Virus record (IMG/VR): IMGVR_UViG_3300037264_009246
Span: 1-54,970 of that record
Origin: a virus
Reading direction: 5' to 3' (one strand)
Length of the DNA: 54,970 bases
This document shows, piece after piece, positions 23,525-31,669 of this stretch. Positions within the stretch are counted from its first letter, which is position 1; each line of letters opens with the position of its first letter. The position numbers and the translations under genes were made by a program. Under the pieces are notes generated by a model that saw only the letters and a list, made by a program, of their open reading frames with translations, did no database searches and was not told where the DNA came from.

Positions 23525-23616
23525 TGATAGGTATCATGGCGGGTTGGTGGTGGGAATCTTCACCGGATAGGATAGGATTCCTTAGAAATAGTCCATGATA
23601 CCTATCAGTTCCCACT
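23525..23616 (-). promoter_or_regulatory. Structured leader before the clamp-loader/MCM operon
   Basis: A perfect 15-bp inverted repeat (tgataggtatcatgg at 23525-23539 with its complement at 23593-23607) encloses a second stem (ggaatc 23553-23558 with gattcc 23576-23581). A loop segment gtgggaa can also pair with ttcccac just outside the long stem, giving a pseudoknot. The long stem ends 7 nt before the ribosome site of the gene at 23502. This is the expected layout of a translation-controlling RNA leader or a protein-binding leader. Confidence 0.5.
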
Positions 23617-24063
23617 ATTCCCTTATACCTTATATGGCTTTTGCTCGGCTACTGGTTCATTTATGCATAAGTCATTTTTGAATTGTTCATCATCATGAAT
23701 AAATCAAATTTGACTTATTCATGTGAAAAAAACGCATTAAAAAATTTCAAAAAAAATTTTTATAAAATTCAGAAATGAGCAGAAAATCAACCAACGGGAG
23801 AGAGCATACGCAGACCCCAGGCACACAACCAGGGCAGAGATCAAAAATCAATTTTCAGTAACCGTAAGTTACCAGCGGTTACGGATCGAACCGCCCAGGA
23901 CAATCTAATGTAACAAAAAGTAACATCATGTTACAGCCCAAGGCAGCCCCATCACCCACAGGGCATCCAATAGAGAGCTGCACTCTAGGACTTTCCCTTG
24001 ATCAGTGTAATTTCTCCAGGTAAAAGGTAAATCTCCTTGCAGATCCGAAGAGAGTTTGAACAA
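23617..24063. other. Intergenic region with a phased repeat array
   Basis: About 450 bp without a gene. It holds an AT-rich stretch with long A and T runs (about 23700-23770) and the GTAAC/GTTAC array listed separately. It probably contains promoter and control sites for the leftward operon starting at 23502. Nothing else is recognised. Confidence 0.6.
23858..23934. repeat. Two helically phased triplets of GTAAC/GTTAC
   Basis: GTAAC or its complement GTTAC occurs at 23858, 23868 and 23878, then again at 23910, 23920 and 23930. Spacing within each triplet is exactly 10 bp, and the triplets are 32 bp apart, close to three helical turns. All copies therefore face nearly the same side of the DNA. 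Such arrays bind multimeric proteins in origins, partition sites or strong operators. Confidence 0.6.
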
Positions 24064-24267
24064 TTATGTAAATGTATAATACTTGCCTGGTTTAATTATC
24101 TTCGTATAGAATGGAATTTTGTCTTTGTATTTTTCAAGCTGGTTCATGAGAACCTCCGAACCCGTAAAAACTATGTGCAATCGATCACCGAGCTTGAACT
24201 GGATAGTTGTATAGTTTGATTCCTTGAATTTGCTCTTCTTGGTTCTGAAAGCTATTATTAGCAGTTC

Positions 24268-24275
24268 CTTGCCTA
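24268..24275. repeat. Target duplication, left copy (cttgccta)
   Basis: cttgccta directly abuts the left inverted repeat and recurs at 26860-26867 directly after the right one. An 8-bp duplication is normal for IS6-family insertion and shows that the element moved in as a unit. Confidence 0.9.
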
Positions 24276-24483
24276 GGTTCTGTCAGGTCTTCGGGGGATA
24301 GACTGACCTGTCAGAAATCGGTTGATGATGAGATGCGTTCCATGACGCACACCATACCCTATTATTTTTTATAACCAATAGTAATATTCGTTATGAGTAA
24401 AGCCATTTCGCCTACCAATACGCTTAAATACTATCAATACTATTGTATGTATTGTTACAATAGTAACGCAAGGTGATAAAACC

Positions 24484-24687
24484 ATGAACAAACAAGAAGA
24501 AGAAATAATGAGAAGCCTGCCTAAAGAGTGGCAGGATGAGTTTGCAGAAATGCAGGCAGTAGCAGCGCAAAGCCAAATAGCTATGCCAGATGTTGGTAAA
24601 TTTGTATTTGCCAAAAACAATGGTGTGGCTTATAGTCGCATATTCCGCATCAGCGGGGTATCCTTCGGTATAAGGGGAAGTGATTAA
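24484..24687 (+). CDS. IS passenger gene 1 (67 aa)
   Basis: 67 aa with AAGGTGATAAAA before the ATG. The first half is an acidic helix (EEEIMRSLPKEWQDEFAEMQ), the second half probably strands. No family recognised. It lies inside the IS, in the same direction as the transposase, and is followed by the next gene with 1 bp between stop and start. Confidence 0.6.
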   Translation: MNKQEEEIMRSLPKEWQDEFAEMQAVAAQSQIAMPDVGKFVFAKNNGVAYSRIFRISGVSFGIRGSD

Positions 24688-24688
24688 A

Positions 24689-25432
24689 ATGGAAGAAAGA
24701 CAACATGGCGATGTCTTAGAGCATCGCCACGAGGAATATGACTACTGGCACCCTACAACAAGAGTACACAGTGAACAGCCGGACTGGGGACTACCAATGG
24801 GGCACATCCTTGCTCCAGTAGTTCCTTGTTCAGAGGAAGAAGAGCCACCAAGGGGCTTACAGGTGCAACCCTTTGATTGGGCTTCTTGGGACGCAGGATG
24901 TCACGCAAAAGGTATCTGCCAAGGGTACAAAGCAGTACCCGTACTGTCTGAAGAACTTGAAGCAAAGAATTTATTTCAACTCCTTGAACATGACATACTA
25001 CTACCACACTACACACCACAATACCCAGCTACAGAACTTCATCATCGCAATGTCAGCCCTGACCTGGCTGGGTTGGCTGAATCATACTGGCAGTGCCCCC
25101 ATTGCCGACAACTCCAAGTGCCGATTCAGTGGGTTCAGGGCGCACGCCTTGAAACCTATAATATGGAAGTGCGTGGTAGCCGTACCGTCATCTGGGTTAA
25201 GGTCAGTAGTGGTGCGTGGTTTGTGCTAATCATACGTGCGTATGGAACGCTTCAGGGCGTTGCAAGAGGTATCTGTGATGGCACAGCGTACTATTGTGGC
25301 ATTCCAGCTATAACAGAGGGGATGCCACCAATGCAACTCCCGGATGAATGCGCCACAATTCTTGCCCGCAGGATGTGGTACAGGCTGACCAAAGGCTACT
25401 GGTCAGATAAAAAAAAGGAGGATGATTGCTGA
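24689..25432 (+). CDS. IS passenger gene 2 (247 aa)
   Basis: 247 aa, start at ATG 24689. Trp-, His- and Pro-rich N-terminal half; CPHCRQLQVP near residue 134 forms half of a possible zinc site. The C-terminal part is hydrophobic beta-like (WVKVSSGAWFVLIIRAYG). No family recognised. The tight coupling with genes 1 and 3 suggests the three act together, perhaps in regulation of transposition or as cargo. Confidence 0.65.
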   Translation: MEERQHGDVLEHRHEEYDYWHPTTRVHSEQPDWGLPMGHILAPVVPCSEEEEPPRGLQVQPFDWASWDAGCHAKGICQGYKAVPVLSEELEAKNLFQLLEHDILLPHYTPQYPATELHHRNVSPDLAGLAESYWQCPHCRQLQVPIQWVQGARLETYNMEVRGSRTVIWVKVSSGAWFVLIIRAYGTLQGVARGICDGTAYYCGIPAITEGMPPMQLPDECATILARRMWYRLTKGYWSDKKKEDDC

Positions 25433-25617
25433 TGAACCTAAACTTTCGTGGTCTTGACCCCAAGACAGCCTCAAAAATCCATGCTCACCGCATCGAGCAT
25501 GGACATCCCAATCTTGTTTCCACACTTGAATGCATAATCAAGCAGTGGGACGAACAGAGGGAGTATAAGGAAGAGCATAGCGAAAAAATAGAAATCATGG
25601 GGGTAAAAAAGAAGTAA
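25432..25617 (+). CDS. IS passenger gene 3 (61 aa)
   Basis: 61 aa, ATG overlapping the previous stop (TGATG) with AAAGGAGG upstream. One helix-turn-helix-like stretch (DPKTASKIHAHRIEHGHPNLVSTLECIIKQW) resembles small ribbon-helix-helix regulators. It ends 29 bp before the transposase ATG and could control transposase expression. Confidence 0.6.
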   Translation: MNLNFRGLDPKTASKIHAHRIEHGHPNLVSTLECIIKQWDEQREYKEEHSEKIEIMGVKKK

Positions 25618-25646
25618 CCACTCTTCTTTTTTAGGAGGTAATCATC

Positions 25647-26852
25647 ATGGAACAGCGAACGCTCCCTAACTTTTTCCCTGAGATGGTCATAAAAACTCCC
25701 ATCGAACCTCTGACAACAACCAGAGAGGAAAGAGGGCAAGCCATAGCGGATTCATACGGCAACATTCAGCGATTTGATGAACGCACCTATGCCGTGAAAT
25801 CCCAAGCAGGCAATGGATATTATGCCGTGACGCTTACCGAAATCGGCTGGAAATGTTCTTGTCCCGATCATACAACCAGGGGTGTAAAATGCAAGCATAT
25901 CTGGGCTGTGGAATTGAGTTACAGCATCAGGGAGCAGGTTAGGAAAAGCGTTGTACTGCAACCGATAATTATCTCGGAATGCCTCTATTGTCATTCTACG
26001 AACATTCAGAAAAACGGTATCAGGCATAACAAAAGCGGTGATATTCAAAGATTTGTTTGCTATGAATGCGACAAGACATTCAGCATCAATATTGGCTTTG
26101 AAAAGATGAAGCATAACCCGCAGGCAGTAACAACCGCTATGCAGTTGTATTTCAGTGGAGAATCTCTCAGGAAAACAAAAGACTCCCTGAAACTGATAGG
26201 CGTAGAGGTCTCACACCAGACCGTTCATGAGTGGATTGAGAAATATATGAATCTCATGAAGCGATATGTGGATAAGTTGAAACCGAACGTGGGAAGTACC
26301 TGGAGAGCAGATGAAATTTGGATTAAGTTCAGCGGTGATATGAAATATCTATTCGCTCTCATGGATGATGAAACCCGTTACTGGATTGCTCAGGAAGTCG
26401 CTGATACAAAGTTCATGCATGATGCTCAGGGACTACTCCACGAAGGAAAAGAAATAGTAGGCAGGCGACCAAATACTTTCATCACAGATGGTTTGCAGAG
26501 CTATAAAGAAGCGTTCAATAAGGAATATTACACAAGCAAAAACCCAAGAACGAAGCACATCAGCGCAATAAAATTAGCTGGCGACATGAATAATAACAAA
26601 CAAGAGAGGCTAAACGGAGAAATTAGGGACAGAGAGAAAGTAATGCGTGGACTGAAAAAGAAAGACACGCCTATCCTCAAAGGCTATCAAATATATCACA
26701 ACTTCATAAAAGGACATCAAGGATTGAAAGGCAAGACTCCCGCCGAAGCCTGCGGGATAAAAGTTGAAGGTAATAATAAGTGGATTACTCTAATCCAGAA
26801 CGCTGCTCATCAACCGAAAATTGACAGCGTTCATCATCAACCTAAGACCTGA
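25647..26852 (+). CDS. IS6-type DDE transposase with SWIM zinc finger (401 aa)
   Basis: 401 aa. Residues about 45-92 hold a SWIM zinc finger (CSC, then KCKH). A CxxC...CxxC ribbon follows (CLYCHS, then CYECDK), then a helix-turn-helix, then the DDE catalytic core with Asp in WRADEIW, Asp in FITDGLQSY, and Glu in RLNGEIRDREK. AGGAGG precedes the ATG. The stop codon lies inside the right inverted repeat. The reading frame is intact, so the element may be active. Confidence 0.9.
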   Translation: MEQRTLPNFFPEMVIKTPIEPLTTTREERGQAIADSYGNIQRFDERTYAVKSQAGNGYYAVTLTEIGWKCSCPDHTTRGVKCKHIWAVELSYSIREQVRKSVVLQPIIISECLYCHSTNIQKNGIRHNKSGDIQRFVCYECDKTFSINIGFEKMKHNPQAVTTAMQLYFSGESLRKTKDSLKLIGVEVSHQTVHEWIEKYMNLMKRYVDKLKPNVGSTWRADEIWIKFSGDMKYLFALMDDETRYWIAQEVADTKFMHDAQGLLHEGKEIVGRRPNTFITDGLQSYKEAFNKEYYTSKNPRTKHISAIKLAGDMNNNKQERLNGEIRDREKVMRGLKKKDTPILKGYQIYHNFIKGHQGLKGKTPAEACGIKVEGNNKWITLIQNAAHQPKIDSVHHQPKT

Positions 26853-26941
26853 CAGAACCCTTGCCTAATATCTCATCCAATTTTGCCTTATCCCCTTCTA
26901 ATTTCTTTTCTTCTTTCGCGAAGTCGCTGAACCTTGTTGGA

Positions 26942-27961
26942 CTATCCATTGCGTATCTCTCCCCACATTTGTTCTATCCCGAGCGCTTCCTGTAAGTTAT
27001 GGCTGTTAGCCCATTTCAGCCAGCCCATTGTACTCGCTATTGATGATTGGTATTGAAGCTCCGTGATCTTGCCTTTATGGAGTAGCTCGGGAAGCGCCTT
27101 CATTCTGCGTCTGACCCTTTTGGTCGTGCTTTTCCTGACTAGAATGTGATTTGGAAAGTGTCTGTATCCTACAAAGTCGATTCCCTGGGTTATTGGGAAC
27201 ACGTTACATTTGCTAAATGTTAATTTCAGCTTTTCAGCGATGTATTCCCGGATTATCTCTGCAAGTTCGCTCAGGTATTTTTTATCCTCATGTATAACTA
27301 AGAAGTCGTCACAGTAGCGGAGATAGTGTCTGATTTTATGCTCATGCTTCAGGTATTGGTCTATCTCGTTCATGTAAAGGTTGCCAAACCACTGGCTTGT
27401 GTAATTGCCAATCGGAACGTTCTTCCCGCCATCCATGCTGTAAATTATATTTCTTATAAGCCATAGAGTATCCTTACATTTTATTTTGCGCTGGATTATT
27501 CCATATAAAATATCATGGTTCATCGAGGGATAGAACTTTGAGATATCCATCTTCAGACAGTAGCCTTCAGCGCCAACTTCTCTTATGAACTGCATCGTCC
27601 TCTGGCTGGCTTTGTGGATTCCTTTACCTTTCCTGCAGGCGTAGGAATCGTGGATGAATAACCCTTCCCATATTGGCTCAAGCACGTTCATTAGCACGTG
27701 CTGAACTATCCTATCTGGATTAAATGGTAGCCTGTAAATTATGCGCTTTTTGGGTTCGTGGATTGTTTTGAGTGTGTATTCTGATGTGGTGAGTGTCTTA
27801 TCTATGAGCGACTTCTGGATTTCTAAAAGATTACTTTCGAGGTTTTTATCAAACTTCTTAATCGTGTCCTGCCAGCTTTTTCCTTTCTTTGCTGCCTTGT
27901 ATGCATTGTGGATATTCTCTATATCAACTAATTTCTCAAAAAGCTTGCCGTGTCGTTTCAT
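26942..27961 (-). CDS. DGR reverse transcriptase (339 aa)
   Basis: 339 aa from ATG 27961, which gives the usual MKRHGKLFEK-type N-terminus of DGR reverse transcriptases; GTG 27988 is the alternative. The catalytic motif is YCDD at 216-219, with the metal Asp139 in KMDISKFYP and the DGR-type IGNYTSQWFGN at 184-194. It copies the template repeat with errors at adenines for transfer into the variable repeat. It lies just after the template in the expected order. No gene for the common Avd accessory protein is recognised nearby. Confidence 0.93.
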   Translation of the reverse strand: MKRHGKLFEKLVDIENIHNAYKAAKKGKSWQDTIKKFDKNLESNLLEIQKSLIDKTLTTSEYTLKTIHEPKKRIIYRLPFNPDRIVQHVLMNVLEPIWEGLFIHDSYACRKGKGIHKASQRTMQFIREVGAEGYCLKMDISKFYPSMNHDILYGIIQRKIKCKDTLWLIRNIIYSMDGGKNVPIGNYTSQWFGNLYMNEIDQYLKHEHKIRHYLRYCDDFLVIHEDKKYLSELAEIIREYIAEKLKLTFSKCNVFPITQGIDFVGYRHFPNHILVRKSTTKRVRRRMKALPELLHKGKITELQYQSSIASTMGWLKWANSHNLQEALGIEQMWGEIRNG

Positions 27962-28108
27962 TGGTGTTTTTTGAAGAGCAATTTTCACTTTCGTTACTAA
28001 CTGCTCTTCATCTCCGTTGTGTATTTTGCTTATCTGGTAAGCAAGGCGGTCAGGTCCAGCCAGGAGTTAGCTACCGCAAGGAGTCTTGCCATTACTATTT
28101 TTCCTGTA

Positions 28109-28223
28109 TCTGCAAGGAAGCGCCTGCTGATATTCGTATTCGCATTCCAGCGATAATTATTCGCATTACGTGACTGCGAACTGCAATTCGTGCCATTATT
28201 CCAATTGCCGCCTGCAAGAAGCT
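28109..28223 (-). repeat. DGR template repeat (115 bp)
   Basis: 115 bp aligning without gaps to 28301-28415. The two differ at 19 positions, and every one is an adenine in this copy on the - strand. It lies between the target gene and the reverse transcriptase and is the non-changing template of the retroelement. An 86-codon open frame runs through it but is probably incidental. Confidence 0.95.
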
Positions 28224-28290
28224 TCCGATGACCTGATAGCCTGCAATATGTTTTCATATTACCTTTAGATTTTTTCGCTCCGTTATCCAT

Positions 28291-29322
28291 TCACAGTGGC
28301 TCCGCAAGGAAGCGCCCGCCGATAGCCGTACCCGCAATCCAGCGATAACTATTCGCACTACGCGACCGCGAACCGCAATCCGCGCCATCATTCCAACCGC
28401 CGCCCGCAAGAAGCTGTGTATTCCCGTAAGAAGTATTCCCAAATGTGTAGAACGAACCTTTTGCACCGGGTAAGTTATACCAGCCTCCAACCGTTCCATC
28501 GTCCAGTCTTGCTGATGGTGTTTTCAGCCATTGCCATAATGCGCCTGCACAGTCTTCACAACCTATGTTGCTTATCATGCGCCTCGCTGCAGTATCAACG
28601 TGCCCACCTGTAGTTACAGGGTCTGCTGAGCCTGTGATGTTCGTTTCTTCGTTGCTGCCTGCGGCGATTGCCTGGAACTCATTATCGTCCAGCAGACATT
28701 TTCCAACCGCTGCGCCATCGTCCACAAAATCCATCCAGTCACGCGTGTCTGATATGGTCGCATTGTAGGCAGAAGCGGTGCTTGCCCCAGTGCCGCTCGC
28801 TAGATATATATCCACCCACTTCTGGATTTCACTCGACCATACCATGCCTCCTGGGTTGCTCCGTGGGCGATGTTTCAGGTCCCATACGCTTCGTGGCAGG
28901 ATCTCATTTGCAAGATACCCGGTCAGGGTATGCCCAGCGATTACGCCCACATTAACACAGAGAGTATGGAATCCACCAATCTTTCTGCTTGTGGCTGCCG
29001 TGAACCCTGTTGGGAATGTGCTTGCTAAACTGATTTTCCCAACAACAGAACCAGCACTTTCACAGAGATATACGTAATAATCTTTTCCATTGCTGATTGC
29101 ACCTGTATCCATGTCTGTCGCAGTCGATAGTGTAATATCCGTATCGAGCAGATACCAGTTGTTATCGATGTTTATCGGTATATTGTTCGAGCCTTTGACG
29201 ACCACCGTGGTCTTACTCGCCCATTCAAGCAACCGGTCGAGCTTGTTGAGAGGAAAGTTTCCGAGAACCGCTCCTGCGATCACGAAATCCGAGACGTCCT
29301 TTGTGATTTTCCTGTTTGCCAT
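28291..29322 (-). CDS. DGR target protein with C-type-lectin-like variable domain (343 aa)
   Basis: 343 aa. The last ~100 residues fit the formylglycine-enzyme/C-lectin fold used by DGR targets, with ALWQWLK, GGWYNLPG, SFYTFG and the final LLAGGGWN...YRW...GGRFLA. Variable positions fall in residues 304-340. The N-terminal 200 residues include a fibre-like beta part. It is preceded by phage-type fibre and assembly genes, so it is probably the virion's host-binding protein. Confidence 0.93.
   Translation of the reverse strand: MANRKITKDVSDFVIAGAVLGNFPLNKLDRLLEWASKTTVVVKGSNNIPINIDNNWYLLDTDITLSTATDMDTGAISNGKDYYVYLCESAGSVVGKISLASTFPTGFTAATSRKIGGFHTLCVNVGVIAGHTLTGYLANEILPRSVWDLKHRPRSNPGGMVWSSEIQKWVDIYLASGTGASTASAYNATISDTRDWMDFVDDGAAVGKCLLDDNEFQAIAAGSNEETNITGSADPVTTGGHVDTAARRMISNIGCEDCAGALWQWLKTPSARLDDGTVGGWYNLPGAKGSFYTFGNTSYGNTQLLAGGGWNDGADCGSRSRSANSYRWIAGTAIGGRFLAEPL
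28301..28415 (-). repeat. DGR variable repeat (115 bp) at the target gene 3' end
   Basis: Relative to the template, 17 A-to-G, 1 A-to-C and 1 A-to-T changes; no other differences. The changes alter 13 amino acids in the last 40 residues of the target protein. Beyond the repeat the two sequences diverge at once, with a non-adenine mismatch at the first base, which marks the 3' edge where initiation signals are expected. Confidence 0.95.
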
Positions 29323-29597
29323 TATAATGTCCCTTCTGTGAGTATTACCTCAGCGACTTCCTGTCTGCTTGCAAAGCCTTTCTGCTTCCAGGGCGGCATA
29401 GGGTTCTCAACAACTGCCGTGTTCCAGCCCTTATCTGGGTCTTTGGGGTCAATCGGCATAGTTGCTTTTATGACTGTACTATCATTGAGAGCAGCTATTT
29501 TCTTCATCTCTTCAATCGCCTGCACTTTGTACTCAGGCATTGCCAGCAGGTTCAGATAATCCTGTTTTGTAGCAACATTTTTGGGGTATCCGCGCAT
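29322..29597 (-). CDS. Small phage-type protein before the DGR target (91 aa)
   Basis: 91 aa. KNVATKQDYLNLLAMPEY near the start and a C-terminal PWKQKGFASRQEVAE helix resemble small proteins next to phage fibre genes. It overlaps the target gene by 1 bp, so translation is coupled. Possible fibre assembly protein; function unproven. Confidence 0.65.
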   Translation of the reverse strand: MRGYPKNVATKQDYLNLLAMPEYKVQAIEEMKKIAALNDSTVIKATMPIDPKDPDKGWNTAVVENPMPPWKQKGFASRQEVAEVILTEGTL

Positions 29598-29615
29598 TGT
29601 ATTTTACACCTCTAT

Positions 29616-30056
29616 TTATATCTTATTTGGATAGATTTTCATATAGTAAGGAACATTATTTATTAGAAATTTAGCTATGCGTGGTGTGCCAGATATTATT
29701 TTTACTAACGTAAAATTGGGCTTGGCATCAAGAGTACCTGCGTAGGAAACGCTCGCTGAGATTGTAGGGTACATCTGGAAAAAGTGATTTTCACTATTGG
29801 TTTGATAATATACAGTCAATGGTGTGCCTGATAATGTAGCATCGTTTAATGTGTAGATATTATCTGGTGTAAAACTATCGTTTGTTGCGCCGCTTTCTAT
29901 AGAAATCGTTGGATATACTTTAGCATAGTAATACGTTCCACCATTTACTGCTCTGATGATCTTTGGTGTACCTGATAATGTAGCGTCACTGAATGAAAGT
30001 AACTCTATTAATCGTGCCTTATAATCTATTCCCCCTCCTCCAAATATCTGGCTCAT
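29616..30056 (-). CDS. Repeat-containing fibre-like protein (146 aa)
   Basis: 146 aa made of three repeats of about 44 residues, each with DATLSGTP-like (or IISGTPRI), a YY or F strand, and YPTIS or YPNK. All-beta, no signal peptide. It lies directly after the 215-aa fibre-like gene. A trimeric fibre shaft or tip is a reasonable guess. Confidence 0.7.
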   Translation of the reverse strand: MSQIFGGGGIDYKARLIELLSFSDATLSGTPKIIRAVNGGTYYYAKVYPTISIESGATNDSFTPDNIYTLNDATLSGTPLTVYYQTNSENHFFQMYPTISASVSYAGTLDAKPNFTLVKIISGTPRIAKFLINNVPYYMKIYPNKI

Positions 30057-30704
30057 TTATACCTCTGTGAAATGCTGCACCCATCCGCTTACCTGGACTG
30101 CACCGGATAGATTGATTATAAACGCCTCTCCATCATTGGTTTCCAGTGGGTAGAAATCACCGTCAAATACCATACCGCCATTAGCAGCGAAGGGCATAGC
30201 CCCTGTAAGATTATTTGCACCACTTTTAAGGGTTACATTCACAGCCGAAGCACAGAGTATTACCAGTTTTACAAGTTTATGCTTATTGCCTGGCGATGCT
30301 GCAATTATCGTATTGTCCCCTGCGGTGGCAATAGTTATCGGGGTTCTGGATGAGGTCTGTTTTAACGCAGCTCGCGTACTGAGTGCAACATCTAACTTAG
30401 AAAAATCACCTGACCAATCCCTTCCAGTCTGTGCCGTACCGCCCACTTTAGTTAGTTCGGAGCTGACAACATCAACATCAGTGAGTGCCCGTATCTGCCT
30501 TGGATCTATCTCAACTCCTGCACTGCGAAGCTGGACAAGGGTATCAAAAGTAGCAGCCCTCTGTAATATCTGCTGTCCCTGGGATCCGTATATGATACCC
30601 AATAACCGTGCTGCCCTGTTGGTAACATCTACATTTGTGGCTGGTGAAGTGGCCTGCAGTTGGTCAAGTATCTGCTTCAAAAAGATCTGTTCCTCAACGC
30701 CCAT
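30057..30704 (-). CDS. Tail-fibre-like structural protein (215 aa)
   Basis: 215 aa. The C-terminal ~90 residues (NTIIAASPGNKHKLVKLVILC, LKSGANNLTGAMPFAANGG, EAFIINLSGAVQVSGWVQH) closely match a small beta domain common in phage structural proteins. The N-terminal half is helical. This is the clearest phage-type virion gene in the window. It overlaps the upstream gene by 1 bp. Confidence 0.8.
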   Translation of the reverse strand: MGVEEQIFLKQILDQLQATSPATNVDVTNRAARLLGIIYGSQGQQILQRAATFDTLVQLRSAGVEIDPRQIRALTDVDVVSSELTKVGGTAQTGRDWSGDFSKLDVALSTRAALKQTSSRTPITIATAGDNTIIAASPGNKHKLVKLVILCASAVNVTLKSGANNLTGAMPFAANGGMVFDGDFYPLETNDGEAFIINLSGAVQVSGWVQHFTEV

Positions 30705-31162
30705 CAGGATTCCTCACAGAGATCATACACGCCAAGAATATTAGATATCGTGGCCTGGGTACTGAACCATGCAAATATAGATAGACCTTGCCTGAAGTGA
30801 AGCAATTTCAGGTTTAGCACATAATCGCTGCCAACGAGTTTTGCCACTACCGTTTCAGAGTACAGGGTAATGGCTGCCAGGTCATCCCATTCAGATCTCG
30901 CCCCGAACGGCTGCCTCCCGTCAAGTTCAATCTGTAGATTGATCTTCTGATCTGCTACAACTGTGACCTCTCTGAGAACCCCGATCCCTTCTTCCTTAAA
31001 TATGCTTTCCCCGGTTGTGGTTGAAATGTTACGGCGGCTGATGATGCGGGTGGACATCTTATAATGCTTTTTGCCTGGCTGTGCTGCAGCAGATTCAATG
31101 ACCTTGTTAGACCCGGTATCCTGGATGAATGCCTGGATCGCGGTCTCAACTATTTCTGGCAT
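30704..31162 (-). CDS. Putative virion protein (152 aa)
   Basis: 152 aa from ATG 31162, overlapping the previous stop. Mixed strands and helices, with no membrane segment. It is placed directly before fibre-like genes in the same operon. No family recognised; structural role inferred from context. Confidence 0.65.
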   Translation of the reverse strand: MPEIVETAIQAFIQDTGSNKVIESAAAQPGKKHYKMSTRIISRRNISTTTGESIFKEEGIGVLREVTVVADQKINLQIELDGRQPFGARSEWDDLAAITLYSETVVAKLVGSDYVLNLKLLHFRQGLSIFAWFSTQATISNILGVYDLCEES

Positions 31163-31416
31163 CACACCCACTTCTCGATGATATCCAGCGTATTCCCGGT
31201 CCTTGTGATCGAAGTTACTTTTGTCCTGGCCTGCTCCGGTTGCGCCATCCTTGGCATCACCGGCATCATTGACATGCCCTGCATAACGTTGAGAAACAGT
31301 ATTAAAGGCAGAAATGGCGCCAGAGCAAGGAACATGATAGGATCCTGTGGGATAGCCATCATCTGATAGGGCTGCTGATTATTGTTCGTATTTGTCTGAA
31401 CTAATTGATTATCCAC
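31162..31416 (-). CDS. Small membrane protein (84 aa)
   Basis: 84 aa with an asparagine/glutamine-rich N-terminus, one hydrophobic helix (about 27-45, methionine/proline-rich) and a polar C-terminus. It overlaps both neighbours. Possibly a membrane component of the virion. Confidence 0.65.
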   Translation of the reverse strand: MDNQLVQTNTNNNQQPYQMMAIPQDPIMFLALAPFLPLILFLNVMQGMSMMPVMPRMAQPEQARTKVTSITRTGNTLDIIEKWV

Positions 31417-31669
31417 TTACAACACACTCCTGGCTAACTCCAAATGTTCGTGGGATCCAGCTAAATACCGGATCGTCAGGCAGGGGATACCATAGCGCGC
31501 ACCATCCGGAGGTTCCGATGATGTTATAGTCAGGGTATCCCCTCCTGCATACGATCTGGCAGTCGCCCGGAGCTATAAAGAACTTACAAAATTGACACTG
31601 GTAGATCCATAATAACGGCGGCGGTCCCATTGTTGTATAGAACGCCTGGGTTTTAGTGTATTTTACCAT
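31409..31669 (-). CDS. Cysteine-rich protein, HiPIP-like pattern (86 aa)
   Basis: 86 aa with CQFCKFF, then a spaced C, then VCRRGYP, then SGWCALWYPL. The order of four cysteines with a final GWCALW resembles high-potential iron-sulfur proteins and the related small proteins carried by phages, so an iron-sulfur or zinc site is likely. The start lies in a region of three ttttacc repeats, so several start codons are close together. Confidence 0.6.
   Translation of the reverse strand: MVKYTKTQAFYTTMGPPPLLWIYQCQFCKFFIAPGDCQIVCRRGYPDYNIIGTSGWCALWYPLPDDPVFSWIPRTFGVSQECVVSG

Larger units (their letters stand above)
24276..26859 (+). mobile_element. IS6-type insertion sequence with passenger genes (2584 bp)
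   Basis: Perfect 16-bp inverted repeats, ggttctgtcaggtctt at 24276-24291 and its complement at 26844-26859, are flanked by 8-bp duplications cttgccta (24268-24275 and 26860-26867). The GGTTCTG end is typical of IS6 elements. A second shared block (ggttgatgatga) lies inside both ends. The element carries three small passenger genes and a DDE transposase whose stop codon lies in the right repeat. Most IS6 elements are about 0.8 kb with only a transposase, so this is an enlarged form. Confidence 0.9.
24064..26949 (-). pseudogene. Gene after the reverse transcriptase, interrupted by the IS element
   Basis: The first 30 codons are at 26949-26860 and the last 67 at 24267-24064; joining them with one copy of the 8-bp duplication removed gives an uninterrupted 97-aa frame. 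The start overlaps the reverse-transcriptase stop by 8 bp. The restored protein has a helical N-terminus and a beta-rich rest (IIAFRTKKSKF, LHIVFTGSEVLMNQLEKYKDKIPF, ending KYYTFT), reminiscent of small phage single-strand-binding-like proteins; that resemblance is from memory and weak. The interrupted copy is presumably inactive. Confidence 0.85.

Noticed and set aside
26942-27961. Group II intron reverse transcriptase
   Set aside because: No maturase domain, no intron domain V near it, and a template/variable repeat pair with adenine-only changes shows it to be a DGR.
28030-28290. 86-codon open frame covering the DGR template repeat
   Set aside because: It starts just after the target gene stop and runs through the template, whose coding frame matches the target by descent. 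It has no ribosome site and its flanks have no protein-like features, so it is probably not a gene.
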